From assembly GCA_013815685.1 (NCBI GenBank), contig JACDFR010000018.1, positions 1 through 64,000 on the forward strand: a stretch of DNA of 64,000 nucleotides. The letters are read 5' to 3'. The position numbers and the translations under genes are program-made. Below are positions 27,019 to 35,310 of this stretch, piece by piece. The DNA is from Ramlibacter sp. (GTDB taxonomy: Bacteria; Pseudomonadota; Gammaproteobacteria; Burkholderiales; Burkholderiaceae_C). The notes under the pieces are model-generated. The model saw only the letters and a list, made by a program, of their open reading frames with translations. It was not told the DNA's origin and made no database searches. Numbering within the stretch: the first letter of the stretch is position 1; each line of letters starts with the position of its first letter.

Positions 27019-28484
27019 TGAATCGAAGCATTGCCCGTTGGGCATCCTCCCTCTGGCTCGCACTCCTGCTTGCCGCCGCCTTGCCCGCCCATGCGGGAAC
27101 GTACTGGAACGGCGTGAGCCGGGTGCCGGCCACGCCGACCGGCAACCGCATCGCCGTGTCGTGTCACAACTGCTATGGCGACACCAATGCGCAAACGACG
27201 GCGAAAGTCGAGTTGGCGCTCGACCGCAGCTTCGACCTCGTCGAACTCGACCTGACGCGGCACTCCGACGGCAACATCTACGTCGAGCATGGCAACAGCG
27301 CCGACAACTCGCGCGGCACGCTCGCGGCGGCCCTCGCCAACACGGCCCTTCGGGACAGCAACCTGATGCTGTTCCTCGAAGTCAAGGACGCGTACGACTC
27401 GGCGAACCCGGACAAGATCGTCCTGCCCGTCCTGCGCATGATCCGCGACAACGGCTACGCCGTCAGCGGGCGCCCGGCTTTCCTGCGGGCCTTCTACGAC
27501 GGCCGCCAGCAGCATCTCGCGCGCGCCAAATTCCTGGTGGAAAACAGCAGCGAGTTTGCGAGCATCCGCGACTACGTCCGATTCCACACGCTGGTGGAGA
27601 GCAATGTCCGCCAGAACATCCGCAACACGAAGAACGCGGGCTTCCACGGCGTCGAGCTCAACTACACCGCGGCCAGCCTCTTCGGCGCCATCGGGCAGGC
27701 CAAGCTCCTGGGCCTGGGTGTTGGCGTGTACACCATTCCCGCCACTTATGGCGATGCCTTCCTGTCGGCCTTCCGCGAGGACATCGACTTCATCACCACC
27801 GACTACGACCTCGCCGCCACGGCCAAGGCTTATACCGTGCGCGCCCTGATGCAGGATGCGACCTCGCTGCTGTACATGAACACCGCGCCCCAAACTGCCT
27901 ACCCGCTGACCTACAAGCGCAACAACGCCACCAACTACTCGGTGCCCGCAGGAACCGCCGGCGCTCCCACCCTGGAAGTGCTCAGCGTGTCGTCGGACGA
28001 GGACCGCGTGGGCGGCAGCATGGTCTTCAACGGCGCGCAGTACATCACGACCTACGACGTGGACGTCGGCGCGGGAGAAGGCTTGCTCGTCAGCGCGGTC
28101 GTCAACCTGGACGACCTGACCTCCGGTGCGACCGGGGCCATCGTGGCCAAGAGCGACTCCGGCGGTTTCGCGCTGGAACAATCAGGCAGCGTGCTGCGTT
28201 TCGGCGTGTACGTGAATGGCGCGTACACGTACGCCACAACCCCCCTGAGCGGGCTCAACGGCACCGACTCGTACTGGATCATCGGCGCCTACGACGGCAG
28301 CGGCGCGGTTCGCCTGTGGGTGAACAATGTGCAGCGGACCGCCTCCGCCAGCATCACCGGCGGCGTCGGCGCCAACGGCAGCCCGATCCTCATCGGCGCC
28401 GACCCGCAAGGCACGACCAGCCAGCGCTTCTTCTTCAGCGGGAAAATCCAGCAGGTGATGGTGCAGCGCTGGCACGGGCATTGA
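27015..28484 (+). CDS. Secreted GDPD/PLC-like phosphodiesterase with C-terminal LamG domain
   Basis: A 489-residue exported protein. The signal peptide ends PAHA near residue 27. Residues 45-265 form a GDPD/PLC-like TIM-barrel pattern: VSCHNCYGD, DLVELDLTRHSDGNIYVEHG, LFLEVKD, GFHGVELNYTAA and DFITTDYD. The HN and ELD residues replace the usual HRG/E-x-D. Residues about 325-485 resemble a concanavalin/LamG domain (VGGSMVFNGAQYITT, WIIGAYDGSGAVRLWVNN). It overlaps the LacI gene, tying extracellular phosphodiester cleavage to the same regulon. Exact substrate unknown. Confidence 0.75.
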   Translation: MMNRSIARWASSLWLALLLAAALPAHAGTYWNGVSRVPATPTGNRIAVSCHNCYGDTNAQTTAKVELALDRSFDLVELDLTRHSDGNIYVEHGNSADNSRGTLAAALANTALRDSNLMLFLEVKDAYDSANPDKIVLPVLRMIRDNGYAVSGRPAFLRAFYDGRQQHLARAKFLVENSSEFASIRDYVRFHTLVESNVRQNIRNTKNAGFHGVELNYTAASLFGAIGQAKLLGLGVGVYTIPATYGDAFLSAFREDIDFITTDYDLAATAKAYTVRALMQDATSLLYMNTAPQTAYPLTYKRNNATNYSVPAGTAGAPTLEVLSVSSDEDRVGGSMVFNGAQYITTYDVDVGAGEGLLVSAVVNLDDLTSGATGAIVAKSDSGGFALEQSGSVLRFGVYVNGAYTYATTPLSGLNGTDSYWIIGAYDGSGAVRLWVNNVQRTASASITGGVGANGSPILIGADPQGTTSQRFFFSGKIQQVMVQRWHGH

Positions 28485-28547
28485 GAGACATCGGTGGGAC
28501 TGTTGATCCACCAGGCAGCGGGCGTCGACCTGGCGGAGTAACGGCGC

Positions 28548-29906
28548 TCAGTCCAGTGAGCACTCGTTGGCCAGGTCGGTGCCCACGTTGCGAGCAATCG
28601 ACTTGCTGGCGGGCGGCTGCCGCTTGCCTTTGCTCTCCACCCAGTTCTCCAGCTCCAGGAAGGCCGCGCGGTAGCACGGCGCGATCGGCCGCAACTTGTC
28701 GGGGAACTCGTCGTAGAGCTGATCGACGTGGTTGCCGGCCTCGACCACGTAGTAACGGTGCATGTTGCCGCGGCCGGCCCGGCGGATCATCTCCACATAG
28801 TTATCTGAATTGGTGCGGATCGGCAGCAGCGCATCGAGCGTGCCGTGCAACGTGATCATCGGCTTGCCCACCCGGCCCGTCAGCGAGATCTTGTCGACGG
28901 CGTCCCGCACGGCCGCGGGACGCAAGGCGTAGTCGTAATCGGCATCGCAATAGGGCGTTCCCGGTTGGCAGAAAGGAATCCCCCCGTTCAGCAGCCCGTC
29001 GTAGCCAGGGTCCATTTCTTCGCGATAGGTGCGCTGGGTAAGGTCCCAGTACACGGCGTAGTGGTGCTCCCAGAGGAACTCGGAACCGCGCGCATAGCCG
29101 GCTGCGATGATCTGCTCGTAGGCATCGCGGTTGCCCGTGGCGCGATAGGCCGGGTACCAGCGCAGCGCGGGCGGCAGCGAGGTGAGGATGTTGGGGCCTT
29201 CCGGGCGCCAGAAGACGCCCTCCCAATCGACGCCGCCGTCGTAGAGGTCGGGACGGTTCTCGAGCGCGTGGCGCGTGAGGTAACCGCCATTGGACAGGCC
29301 CGTCATGTAGGTGTACGCCGGCGGCGCGCCGTAGCGTTGCCTCACCACATCCTTGCCAGCGATGGTCAGCTCCGTCACACGGCGGTGCCACTCCGCGATG
29401 GCGTCGCCCGGATTGACGCCATCGTTCTGGAAACTCGTGCTGCTGTTGCCCTTGTCGGTGGAAGCGTAGGCGTAGCCGCGCGCAACGAACCAGTCGGAAA
29501 GGAGGTAGTCGTTGGCGTATTGGCGGCGCACGCCGGGCGCCCCCGTGACCACGAGTTTGCCGTTCCAGTTGTCGGGCAGGCGAATGACGAACTGCGCGTC
29601 GTGAAACCAGCCGAAGTAGCCGTTGGTGGTGGAGGTGTCGGGGAAGTAGCCATCGATCTGGATGCCCGGCGCCGCCCCCGGCGGGTTGCGCGTGGCCTGC
29701 GAGTGCAGCGTGCCCCAGTCGCTGATGTCCGTCCGGTTGACCGCGACGAGATACTTGGTGCTCAGGTCGGCCAGGCAGATCTTGTCCTGCTTTTCCGCGC
29801 CCGGGACAATGATGGCATTGATGCTTGCGCACGTGACGAGCGGCGCCTGCGCGAAGGACATGCACGCGGCGGTTGCCATCAGGGTTGCGGCCAGAAGCTT
29901 TTTCAT
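28548..29906 (-). CDS. Secreted alpha/beta hydrolase (esterase/depolymerase-like)
   Basis: A 452-residue exported hydrolase. The signal peptide covers residues 1-19 (MSFAQA). The nucleophile elbow is GLSNGG near residue 203, with an Asp in HGTLDALLP and a His in EAGNHVDQLYDEFP completing a plausible triad. The layout recalls tannase/feruloyl esterase and 3-hydroxybutyrate-oligomer hydrolases, but it is shorter than the latter and I cannot fix the substrate. It is convergent with the phosphodiesterase gene and alone in its unit. Confidence 0.7.
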   Translation of the reverse strand: MKKLLAATLMATAACMSFAQAPLVTCASINAIIVPGAEKQDKICLADLSTKYLVAVNRTDISDWGTLHSQATRNPPGAAPGIQIDGYFPDTSTTNGYFGWFHDAQFVIRLPDNWNGKLVVTGAPGVRRQYANDYLLSDWFVARGYAYASTDKGNSSTSFQNDGVNPGDAIAEWHRRVTELTIAGKDVVRQRYGAPPAYTYMTGLSNGGYLTRHALENRPDLYDGGVDWEGVFWRPEGPNILTSLPPALRWYPAYRATGNRDAYEQIIAAGYARGSEFLWEHHYAVYWDLTQRTYREEMDPGYDGLLNGGIPFCQPGTPYCDADYDYALRPAAVRDAVDKISLTGRVGKPMITLHGTLDALLPIRTNSDNYVEMIRRAGRGNMHRYYVVEAGNHVDQLYDEFPDKLRPIAPCYRAAFLELENWVESKGKRQPPASKSIARNVGTDLANECSLD

Positions 29907-29999
29907 TCTCGTCTCCGGTGTTGGGGGGCGCCGCCTCTTTATAGAACTAGAACGGCCATCGATGAGTGGGCGGCCACCGTTGCCGAATGTAACAGACGA

Positions 30000-30062
30000 T
30001 CAGGAACTAACCCCGTTTGAGTGCAGTAACTCGGCAAACTCTTTGAAGTCTTTGCTCAGCAT
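30000..30062 (-). pseudogene. 20-codon remnant, possible nucleotidyltransferase N-terminus
   Basis: ATG at 30062 gives MLSKDFKEFAELLHSNGV then stops. This resembles the first residues of DUF6036/AbiEii-like nucleotidyltransferases (SKDFxEFxELLNxxGV). The rest is gone. It overlaps the DUF3820 remnant in another frame. Confidence 0.4.
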
Positions 30063-30180
30063 CCGGTAGTGTCTGCATGGGATCCAGCAACGGCTTGAGG
30101 CCGTTGTGGTCGAGCCGGCCCTTGTACTTGCCATAGGGCATCTCGCGGGTGACGAGCAGCTGCAGCTGTTGCGGGTCCAT
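30007..30180 (-). pseudogene. Internally deleted DUF3820 gene
   Basis: A 57-residue frame begins MDPQQLQLLVTREMPYGKYK and then jumps from GRL straight to DHNGLKPLLDP. In DUF3820 proteins these two parts are separated by about 35 residues (the IADLPGxYLxWF region). The internal deletion is in frame, but the C-terminus beyond DPM no longer looks like the family. Probably non-functional. Confidence 0.6.
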
Positions 30181-30186
30181 CGAGAG

Positions 30187-30258
30187 TCAACCGCGCGGGG
30201 ACGCCAGCATTTTTTTGAGTTCGCCGCTGTCGAAGATTCGTCGGGGATGCACAGCGGA
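30187..30258 (-). pseudogene. Short coding remnant ending ELKKMLASPRG
   Basis: A frame without a start codon ends with RRIFDSGELKKMLASPRG and a TGA at 30187-30189, seven bases before the DUF3820 start. It looks like the C-terminus of the gene formerly upstream of DUF3820. Family not recognised. Confidence 0.3.
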
Positions 30259-30274
30259 AAAGAAAAGCCGCCCC

Positions 30275-30964
30275 TCAGCCGGCCGCCAACCGCACGTTCT
30301 GCGGAAACATCACCCTCTTCGCCTCGTCGTCCATCTCCTGCTTGAACACGAAGCGCTCCTTCAGCGCCTCGGCCCGCTGCGCGGCGGGGCGGGCGTTGAT
30401 GGCGTCGAGGTGGCGCTTGACGTTGGGCATGGCAGCCAGGCCGGCTTCGCCCATCACGCGCGGGATCATCCGGGCCCAGCCCCACACGGCCATGTCCACC
30501 AGCGAGTAGCTGTCGCCCAGCATCCACTGCTTGCCGGCCAGGTGGTCGTTGACGATGCCCCAGTGCCGCTCGGCCTCGAAGGTATAGCGGTTGATGGCGT
30601 ACGCGTTCGGCTCGGGCGCGAATAACTTGAAGTGCACCGCCTGCCCGCAATAGGGCCCGATGCCGGTGGCCACGAACATCAGCCACGACAACATCTGCGC
30701 CCGCTCGGCCGGTGTGTTGGCCGGCAAGAACTGGCCCGTCTTTTCAGCGAGGTACAGCAGGATGGCGTTGCTGTCGAACACGTTGACATCGCCATCCACC
30801 AGCGCCGGCGTCTTGCCGTTGGGGTTGATGGCGCGAAACGATGGCGCGTGCTGCTCGCCCTTGCGGGTGTCGATGGGGACGAGCTCGTAGGGAAGGCCGG
30901 CCTCTTCGAGGTAGAGGGCGACTTTGAGGGGGTTTGGGGAGGGGTGGTAGTAGAGTTTGAGCAT
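30275..30964 (-). CDS. Glutathione S-transferase family protein
   Basis: A 229-residue GST: N-terminal thioredoxin fold LKLYYHPSPNPLKVALYLEEAGLPYE with the catalytic-type Ser/Pro region, NPNGKTPALVDGDVNVFDSNAI (cis-Pro and the ES/DS glutathione contact), then a helical C-terminal domain with LGDSYSLVDMAVWGW. ATG at 30964 chosen; an in-frame ATG lies nine codons upstream. No partner gene nearby. Confidence 0.88.
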   Translation of the reverse strand: MLKLYYHPSPNPLKVALYLEEAGLPYELVPIDTRKGEQHAPSFRAINPNGKTPALVDGDVNVFDSNAILLYLAEKTGQFLPANTPAERAQMLSWLMFVATGIGPYCGQAVHFKLFAPEPNAYAINRYTFEAERHWGIVNDHLAGKQWMLGDSYSLVDMAVWGWARMIPRVMGEAGLAAMPNVKRHLDAINARPAAQRAEALKERFVFKQEMDDEAKRVMFPQNVRLAAG

Positions 30965-31016
30965 GGATGGCTTGGTGGGGGGCAAAGGCATTCTAGGCAG
31001 AACCGCTGATCCGCGT

Positions 31017-31089
31017 GTCGCACTGCTGTTCGAGCGGATCAGCCATGATTGCGGCGACGTTTCTGCGGGTGACGGTGGAGGTGGGGTGA
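31017..31089 (+). pseudogene. C-terminal remnant of a SAM methyltransferase paralogue
   Basis: One frame gives VALLFER, then a neighbouring frame gives MIAATFLRVTVEVG and a stop at 31089. The methyltransferase at 2494-3312 ends LVALFES...LIGAKFLKVTVEVG in the same order. Both pieces match but are out of frame with each other and the body is absent. Confidence 0.5.
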
Positions 31090-31162
31090 GGAGTCCACGG
31101 CTCAGCGATGAGCCATCCACACCTTCTTGACAAGTGGTTCCACTAATGGCACCATTTCAAGA

Positions 31163-31411
31163 ATGGCAAGCGTCGAAAAACTGCTGGAACAGATGCGCCG
31201 CGAGCCGGCCAACGTGGCATTCAGTGACCTGAAGAAAGTGTGTCGGGCCTTCTTTGGCATGCCGCGGCAAGACGGCAGCAGTCATGCTGTCTTCAAGACC
31301 CCTTGGCCCGGCGATCCGCGCGTCAATATCCAGAACGCCAGAGGCAAGGCCAAGCCTTACCAGGTGAGGCAAGTTCTGCAAGCCATCGACAAACTGGAAG
31401 GCACATCATGA
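31163..31411 (+). CDS. hicA: HicA-type toxin
   Basis: An 82-residue HicA-like mRNA interferase of the longer variety: VEKLLEQMRREPANVAFSDL, then the RNA-binding-like core RQDGSSHAVFKTPW with the conserved G-S-x-H histidine. The stop overlaps the next ATG (ATGA), the standard toxin-first hicAB order. It would cleave mRNA when not bound by HicB. Confidence 0.8.
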   Translation: MASVEKLLEQMRREPANVAFSDLKKVCRAFFGMPRQDGSSHAVFKTPWPGDPRVNIQNARGKAKPYQVRQVLQAIDKLEGTS

Positions 31412-31731
31412 CCGTCAAGCACTACACCTATCGCGTGACCTGGTCGCCCGAGGATGGCGAACACGTGGGCCTGTGCGTCGAGTTTCCTTCGCTGAGCTGG
31501 CTGGCCAAGACGCCGGAGGCAGCGCTCAAGGGCATCCGCAAAGTAGTAGCCGATGCGGTGGCTGACATGCAGACCAGCGGAGAGGCCGTGCCCGAGGCGC
31601 TGGCAGAGAAACACTACAGTGGCGAGTTTCGCGTCCGCATTCCGCCTCAGGTGCATCGCAACCTGGCCCTTGCCGCAGCGGAGCAAGGGGTCAGCCTGAA
31701 CCGGCTGGCGAGCGCAAAGCTGGCAGGCTGA
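31408..31731 (+). CDS. hicB: HicB-type antitoxin
   Basis: A 107-residue antitoxin. The N-terminal part YTYRVTWSPEDGEHVGLCVEFPSLSWLAKTPEAAL is the partial RNase H-like HicB fold. The C-terminus FRVRIPPQVHRNLALAAAEQ followed by GVSLNRLASAKL is a ribbon-helix-helix DNA-binding segment for autoregulation. Coupled to hicA by a four-base overlap. Confidence 0.85.
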   Translation: MTVKHYTYRVTWSPEDGEHVGLCVEFPSLSWLAKTPEAALKGIRKVVADAVADMQTSGEAVPEALAEKHYSGEFRVRIPPQVHRNLALAAAEQGVSLNRLASAKLAG

Positions 31732-31734
31732 CCG

Positions 31735-31888
31735 ACTGTCCATAAGACGCGCCGTAGCGGAAGTTCGCGGCGTCATGCTCGCTGATGGCCAAGATGCCGT
31801 CCAGGCTTTCATCCGCGTCGTTCTGAAGCGTCGTAACTCCAATCTCCCAGACTCTTCCGGGTGAACAACCTATTGAAACATCACAGCT
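31735..31888 (-). other. Coding-looking fragment without start, not recognised
   Basis: On the minus strand a stop-free frame reads VWEIGVTTLQNDADESLDGI then LAISEHDAANFRYGASYGQ. The residue mix is protein-like, but there is no start codon and the frame runs into the hicB end. It could be a relic of a gene replaced by hicAB. Confidence 0.25.
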
Positions 31889-32084
31889 AGTCCAGGTCGT
31901 GCTTGCCGCGCAGGTACTCCCTGAGCTCGCGTATGCGCTTTTGCACCGGCGTTTGCGAAATCTCCGACTGATCCCCGTCCGGAATGGAGATCAGCTGTTC
32001 GAACTGAACGCTTTCGGCCACGACCAGGCCGAAGTAGTGCTGCGCGATCACCTCGATCTGATGCCCGCCGGGAAACGTGAGCTT
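31887..32084 (-). repeat. 198-bp module, copy A (with copy B at 35008-35205)
   Basis: Encodes the C-terminal 66 codons from LKLTFPGGHQIEVI to KHDLD. Copy B at 35008-35205 has the same length without gaps and differs at scattered, mostly third-codon positions, so both copies evolved as coding sequence. Confidence 0.85.
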
Positions 32085-32245
32085 GAGCAATCCGGTATCG
32101 TCTTCATCATCCAGAAGATCCCCTACAGGTTCCACCCGAACACCGGTCAAGAGGTGCGTCAGCAACGCGGCGCCGGGCGAGGTCGTCCCCGCGAACTGCT
32201 CCGTTGTCCCAGTGCCTGCATGTACTTCGCGCTCAGACTGGCCAT
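31887..32245 (-). pseudogene. Small gene of unknown family, frameshifted near 32217
   Basis: GGAG lies 8 nt before an ATG at 32245 that opens MASLSAKYMQA. The coding pattern then continues in another frame: GTGTTEQFAGTTSPGAALLTHLL, VEPVGDLLDDEDDTGLLKLTFPGGHQIEVIAQHYFG and a C-terminus ending REYLRGKHDLD at 31887. The last 66 codons are repeated at 35008-35205. The family is not recognised; the shift may be a lesion or a sequencing error. Confidence 0.5.
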
Positions 32246-32339
32246 CTGCATTTCTCCGGGTAAATCCGCAGTTTAGACGGCGCAACAGTCGAGCGACAAG
32301 ACGGTGCAGCCGATCGCGGCACCCTTGTAAAGTGCAGGG

Positions 32340-33569
32340 GTGCATGCCCCAGAAAATTCCGACAATCGCCGCACGGCCTGGCTGATGCTGCTGGTGTTGA
32401 TCGGCGGCTTTGCGCTCAGCCAGGCCTTCCGCACGGCGGCAGCGATCATGGCGCCGTCGCTGGCGCAAACCTTCAGCCTGTCGCCGCAGCAGCTGGGGCT
32501 TTTCGCGGCGGCATTCCACTTCTCGTTTGCCGGCCTGCAGCTGTTCATGGGCATGGCCATCGACGTGTACGGGCCGCGCCGCACCATCGTCGCGGTCTTT
32601 CCCCTCGCGATCGCGGGAGCGCTGGTGATGGCCGTGGCGCCCAACTTCGGCGTGCTGATTACCGGCCAAATCCTCACCGGCGTCGGATGCGGGCCGGCAT
32701 TCCTGGTGTGCACCGTGTTCATCGCGCGCAGTTTTCCGCCCGGACAGTTCGCCGCCGTGAACGGCGCGGCGCTGGGCATCGGCTCGGTCGGACTGCTGCT
32801 CACCGGCACGCCGCTCGCCTGGACCATCGAGGCGGCGTCATGGCGCGCGGGTTTCGTGGCGCTGGCGGCGATCGCGGCCATGGCGTGGGTGGCGATCTTC
32901 GTCTTCGTGCGCGACGGCACCGCCGCCGAGGGGCCGCGCCAGGCATTGAACGTGGGCGCCGCGCTGCGCGGCTATGGCGAACTGTTCCGACTGCCGCACA
33001 CTATCGGCATCTTCGCCCTGGCGCTCACCACGTACTCGTCGTTCATGGCGCTACGTGGACTGTGGCTGGGCCCCATGCTGATCGAGCGCCACGCATTCAG
33101 CCTGGTGCAGGCTGGCAACGTCGCCATCGCGATCTCCGTCGTCGGCATGATCGGCCCGCCGCTCTTCGGCCGTCTGGACCCCGGTGACCGCAGCCGCCGG
33201 CGCTGGATCATGGGCTGTGCCCTCACCACCGCTGGTTTGTTCGTCGCGATGGCCGTGAACCCCGGCGCGGCCGGCGACGTTGCGCTGGCGCTGGCGGTCA
33301 GCCTCTTGGCCGGTTTTGGCACGCTTCAGTACGCCGACGTGCGCTCGTCGTACCCGCCGCACATGACGGGGCGCGCGATGGCCGTTTTCACGATGGCGAT
33401 GTTCCTGGGGGTGGCACTGATGCAGTGGTTCACCGGCGCGGTAGCCAGCGGCACCGCGGCGTTAGGCTTCGAGACCTATGGGGCCGTGCTGGGTTCGATC
33501 GCGATGTCGCTGGGATTGGGCGTGCTTGCGTTCAGGTTGTTGCCGGCGCCGCAGCGACATGCGGGCTAG
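32340..33569 (+). CDS. MFS transporter
   Basis: A 409-residue membrane protein with about twelve hydrophobic segments. MFS landmarks are MAIDVYGPRRTIV after segment 2 and a GPPLFGRLDPGDRSRRR loop in the middle. The family matches CynX/NarK-like and YnfM-like transporters, but the substrate is not evident. GTG at 32340 is the most upstream start; an ATG at residue 16 is possible. The last bases overlap the small ABC ATPase gene. Confidence 0.82.
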   Translation: MHAPENSDNRRTAWLMLLVLIGGFALSQAFRTAAAIMAPSLAQTFSLSPQQLGLFAAAFHFSFAGLQLFMGMAIDVYGPRRTIVAVFPLAIAGALVMAVAPNFGVLITGQILTGVGCGPAFLVCTVFIARSFPPGQFAAVNGAALGIGSVGLLLTGTPLAWTIEAASWRAGFVALAAIAAMAWVAIFVFVRDGTAAEGPRQALNVGAALRGYGELFRLPHTIGIFALALTTYSSFMALRGLWLGPMLIERHAFSLVQAGNVAIAISVVGMIGPPLFGRLDPGDRSRRRWIMGCALTTAGLFVAMAVNPGAAGDVALALAVSLLAGFGTLQYADVRSSYPPHMTGRAMAVFTMAMFLGVALMQWFTGAVASGTAALGFETYGAVLGSIAMSLGLGVLAFRLLPAPQRHAG

Positions 33570-34059
33570 GATGTCCGCCGTTGATCTCCTCCCCCTTCCG
33601 CCAGGCCTCGTCGCTGTCACAGGCGACGAGGGCGCGGGCAAGACCACGTTGCTGCGCGGCCTGGGTGAGGATGCCCTCTGGCTCGACCTGTCTTTGCCAG
33701 GGCAGGATCAATATGTTCCGCAGCAAGTCTGGGACGCGTTGCTAGAGGAGTGCCCACTTTGGGACACGCAACTGCAACACGACCTCATCGAGGCGCTGGA
33801 TTTGCTCCCCCACCTCGGCAAAAAACTATACATGCTCTCAACCGGTAGCAGGCGGAAGGTCGCCCTGGTGGGATTGCTTGCGAGTGGCGCTACCGTCACT
33901 TGCCTGGACCAGCCGTTCGCTGCGTTGGACAAATCTTCAGCCCGCGTCATCCGCGAGTTTCTGGCTGATGCGGCCGACCACAAATCCCGCACCTGGGTGG
34001 TCGCAGACTATGAGGCGGATCCACGCCTGCCGTGGCGGCGCCATATAGCCTTGACCTGA
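33559..34059 (+). CDS. Small orphan ABC-type ATPase
   Basis: A 166-residue ATPase domain: Walker A GDEGAGKTT, a degenerate signature LSTGSRRKVALVGLLASGA, Walker B TCLDQPFAALD and no long C-terminal domain. It lacks the usual LSGGQ and the catalytic Glu after Walker B is Gln (LDQP). No permease or binding protein is next to it. The start overlaps the MFS gene; ATG at 33571 is an alternative. CcmA-like proteins are the nearest known shape. Confidence 0.65.
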   Translation: MRARMSAVDLLPLPPGLVAVTGDEGAGKTTLLRGLGEDALWLDLSLPGQDQYVPQQVWDALLEECPLWDTQLQHDLIEALDLLPHLGKKLYMLSTGSRRKVALVGLLASGATVTCLDQPFAALDKSSARVIREFLADAADHKSRTWVVADYEADPRLPWRRHIALT

Positions 34060-34062
34060 AAA

Positions 34063-34088
34063 GGCCCGCTGCAGTCAAGCAGCGGGCC
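34063..34088. terminator. Strong hairpin after the ABC ATPase gene
   Basis: GGCCCGCTGC and GCAGCGGGCC form a perfect 10-bp stem with the 6-base loop AGTCAA, three bases after the stop codon. There is no T tract on the plus strand; AAAA precedes it, so as a terminator it may also serve the other direction. Confidence 0.6.
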
Positions 34089-34259
34089 CCGGGGATTCGA
34101 TGCTCTCATCGGCGGGTATCAACTTGTCAAAAAAACCTCGACCGCTGCGTTGCAGAACGCGTGGGTAGGCGTGCGACTACAACAAGCGTCAAAGCCGGGA
34201 TGCACTGCCGTCCTCTGCTAACGGTACGGTGTCAGTAACCAACCTTCAAGGAGAAAACC

Positions 34260-34703
34260 ATGCCCCAACACGACGACGCCTGCACCCTGCTCGACGAAGA
34301 CCACAACCAAGTCGCGCGGCTGTTCGAGCAATACAAGGCCGCCCACGACGGCGCTCATCAGAAGCTGCTCGCGCGGCAAATCATCCAGGAGCTGCGGGTG
34401 CACATGAAGATCGAGGAAGAGATCTTCTACCCGACATTCGAACAAGCCACGGGCGAAGCCGGCCTGCGCCAGGAAGGCGAGCACGAGCACCAGGAAGCGC
34501 GTGAACTCATCGCCAAGCTGCAGAAGGACCCGCTCGACGCGAAGCTGATGCTCGAGCTTGAAGACGCCATCCTGCACCACGTCAACGATGAGCGTGAGAC
34601 GATGTTCCTGAAGGCCCGCAAGACCAAGTCGCTGAACCTGGTGGACCTGGCGGTGCAGATTGAGGCCCGCAAGAGCGAGCTGACGGCCGGCCAGCCGGCG
34701 TGA
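34260..34703 (+). CDS. Hemerythrin HHE domain protein
   Basis: A 147-residue four-helix protein with the HHE pattern: LDEDHNQVARLFEQY, LRVHMKIEEEIFYPTFE, EGEHEHQEARELI and ILHHVNDERETMF supply the His/Glu ligands of a di-iron site. Likely a cytoplasmic oxygen- or NO-responsive or iron-handling protein. AAGGAG precedes the ATG. Confidence 0.88.
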   Translation: MPQHDDACTLLDEDHNQVARLFEQYKAAHDGAHQKLLARQIIQELRVHMKIEEEIFYPTFEQATGEAGLRQEGEHEHQEARELIAKLQKDPLDAKLMLELEDAILHHVNDERETMFLKARKTKSLNLVDLAVQIEARKSELTAGQPA

Positions 34704-34737
34704 CGCGCAAGTCTTTCAGCAACGAGAAGGGTCCAAC

Positions 34738-34992
34738 ATGAACGTCGACGTTTACGCCCGGCCAGAAGCCGGCAACAAGCTCTCCTACCTCATCGTGCCG
34801 GCCGGTAAGCCGATCCCGCACGAAGCCGAGAACATCGAATGGCAGCTGCGCAAGAGCGGCGTGCACATCGATGAGACGGCCGAGCTCGTGCACCCGTACG
34901 AGATCCATCATGCGCGGGAACAGATGGCGGAGAAGGGTTACGCCATCACGAGCTTGGCCGACCAGGTGCCCGCGGGCAGCGCAAGCGTTTGA
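34738..34992 (+). CDS. DUF6139-like small protein
   Basis: An 84-residue protein beginning MNVDVYARPEAGNKLSYLIV and ending with an EKGYAITS segment, matching my recollection of the DUF6139 family found in Burkholderiales. GAGAAGGG precedes the ATG. It lies 34 bp after the hemerythrin gene and may be co-transcribed. Function unknown. Confidence 0.75.
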   Translation: MNVDVYARPEAGNKLSYLIVPAGKPIPHEAENIEWQLRKSGVHIDETAELVHPYEIHHAREQMAEKGYAITSLADQVPAGSASV

Positions 34993-35007
34993 AGCGCCGC
35001 GACCGGG

Positions 35008-35205
35008 CTAGTCCAGGTCGTGCTTGCTGCGCAGGTATTCCCTGAGCTCGCGGATGCGCTTCTGTACCGGCGTCTGCGAGATCTCCGACTGGTCGCCATC
35101 CGGAAGGGAGATCAGCTGTTCGAACTGAACGCTCTCGGCCACGACCAGGCCGAAGTAGTGCTGCGCGATCACCTCGATCTGATGCCCGCCCGGGAAAGTG
35201 AGCTT
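35008..35205 (-). pseudogene. 198-bp module, copy B: C-terminal fragment of the unknown gene at 31887
   Basis: Encodes KLTFPGGHQIEVIAQHYFG through REYLRSKHDLD and a stop, almost identical in protein to copy A (differences are L for I and S for G). The upstream part of the gene is missing, although a GTG directly before the fragment could start a 66-residue product. Most likely a duplicated and truncated remnant. Confidence 0.6.
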
Positions 35206-35310
35206 CACGTCCGGGACGGAAGGCGAAGAACTGTTCGGAAGGGCTTAGCGAGCCCATCGCCAATGCTGCGCTAGGATTCGCGCCTCACCCAACCACCCAG
35301 GAGCATCCCA

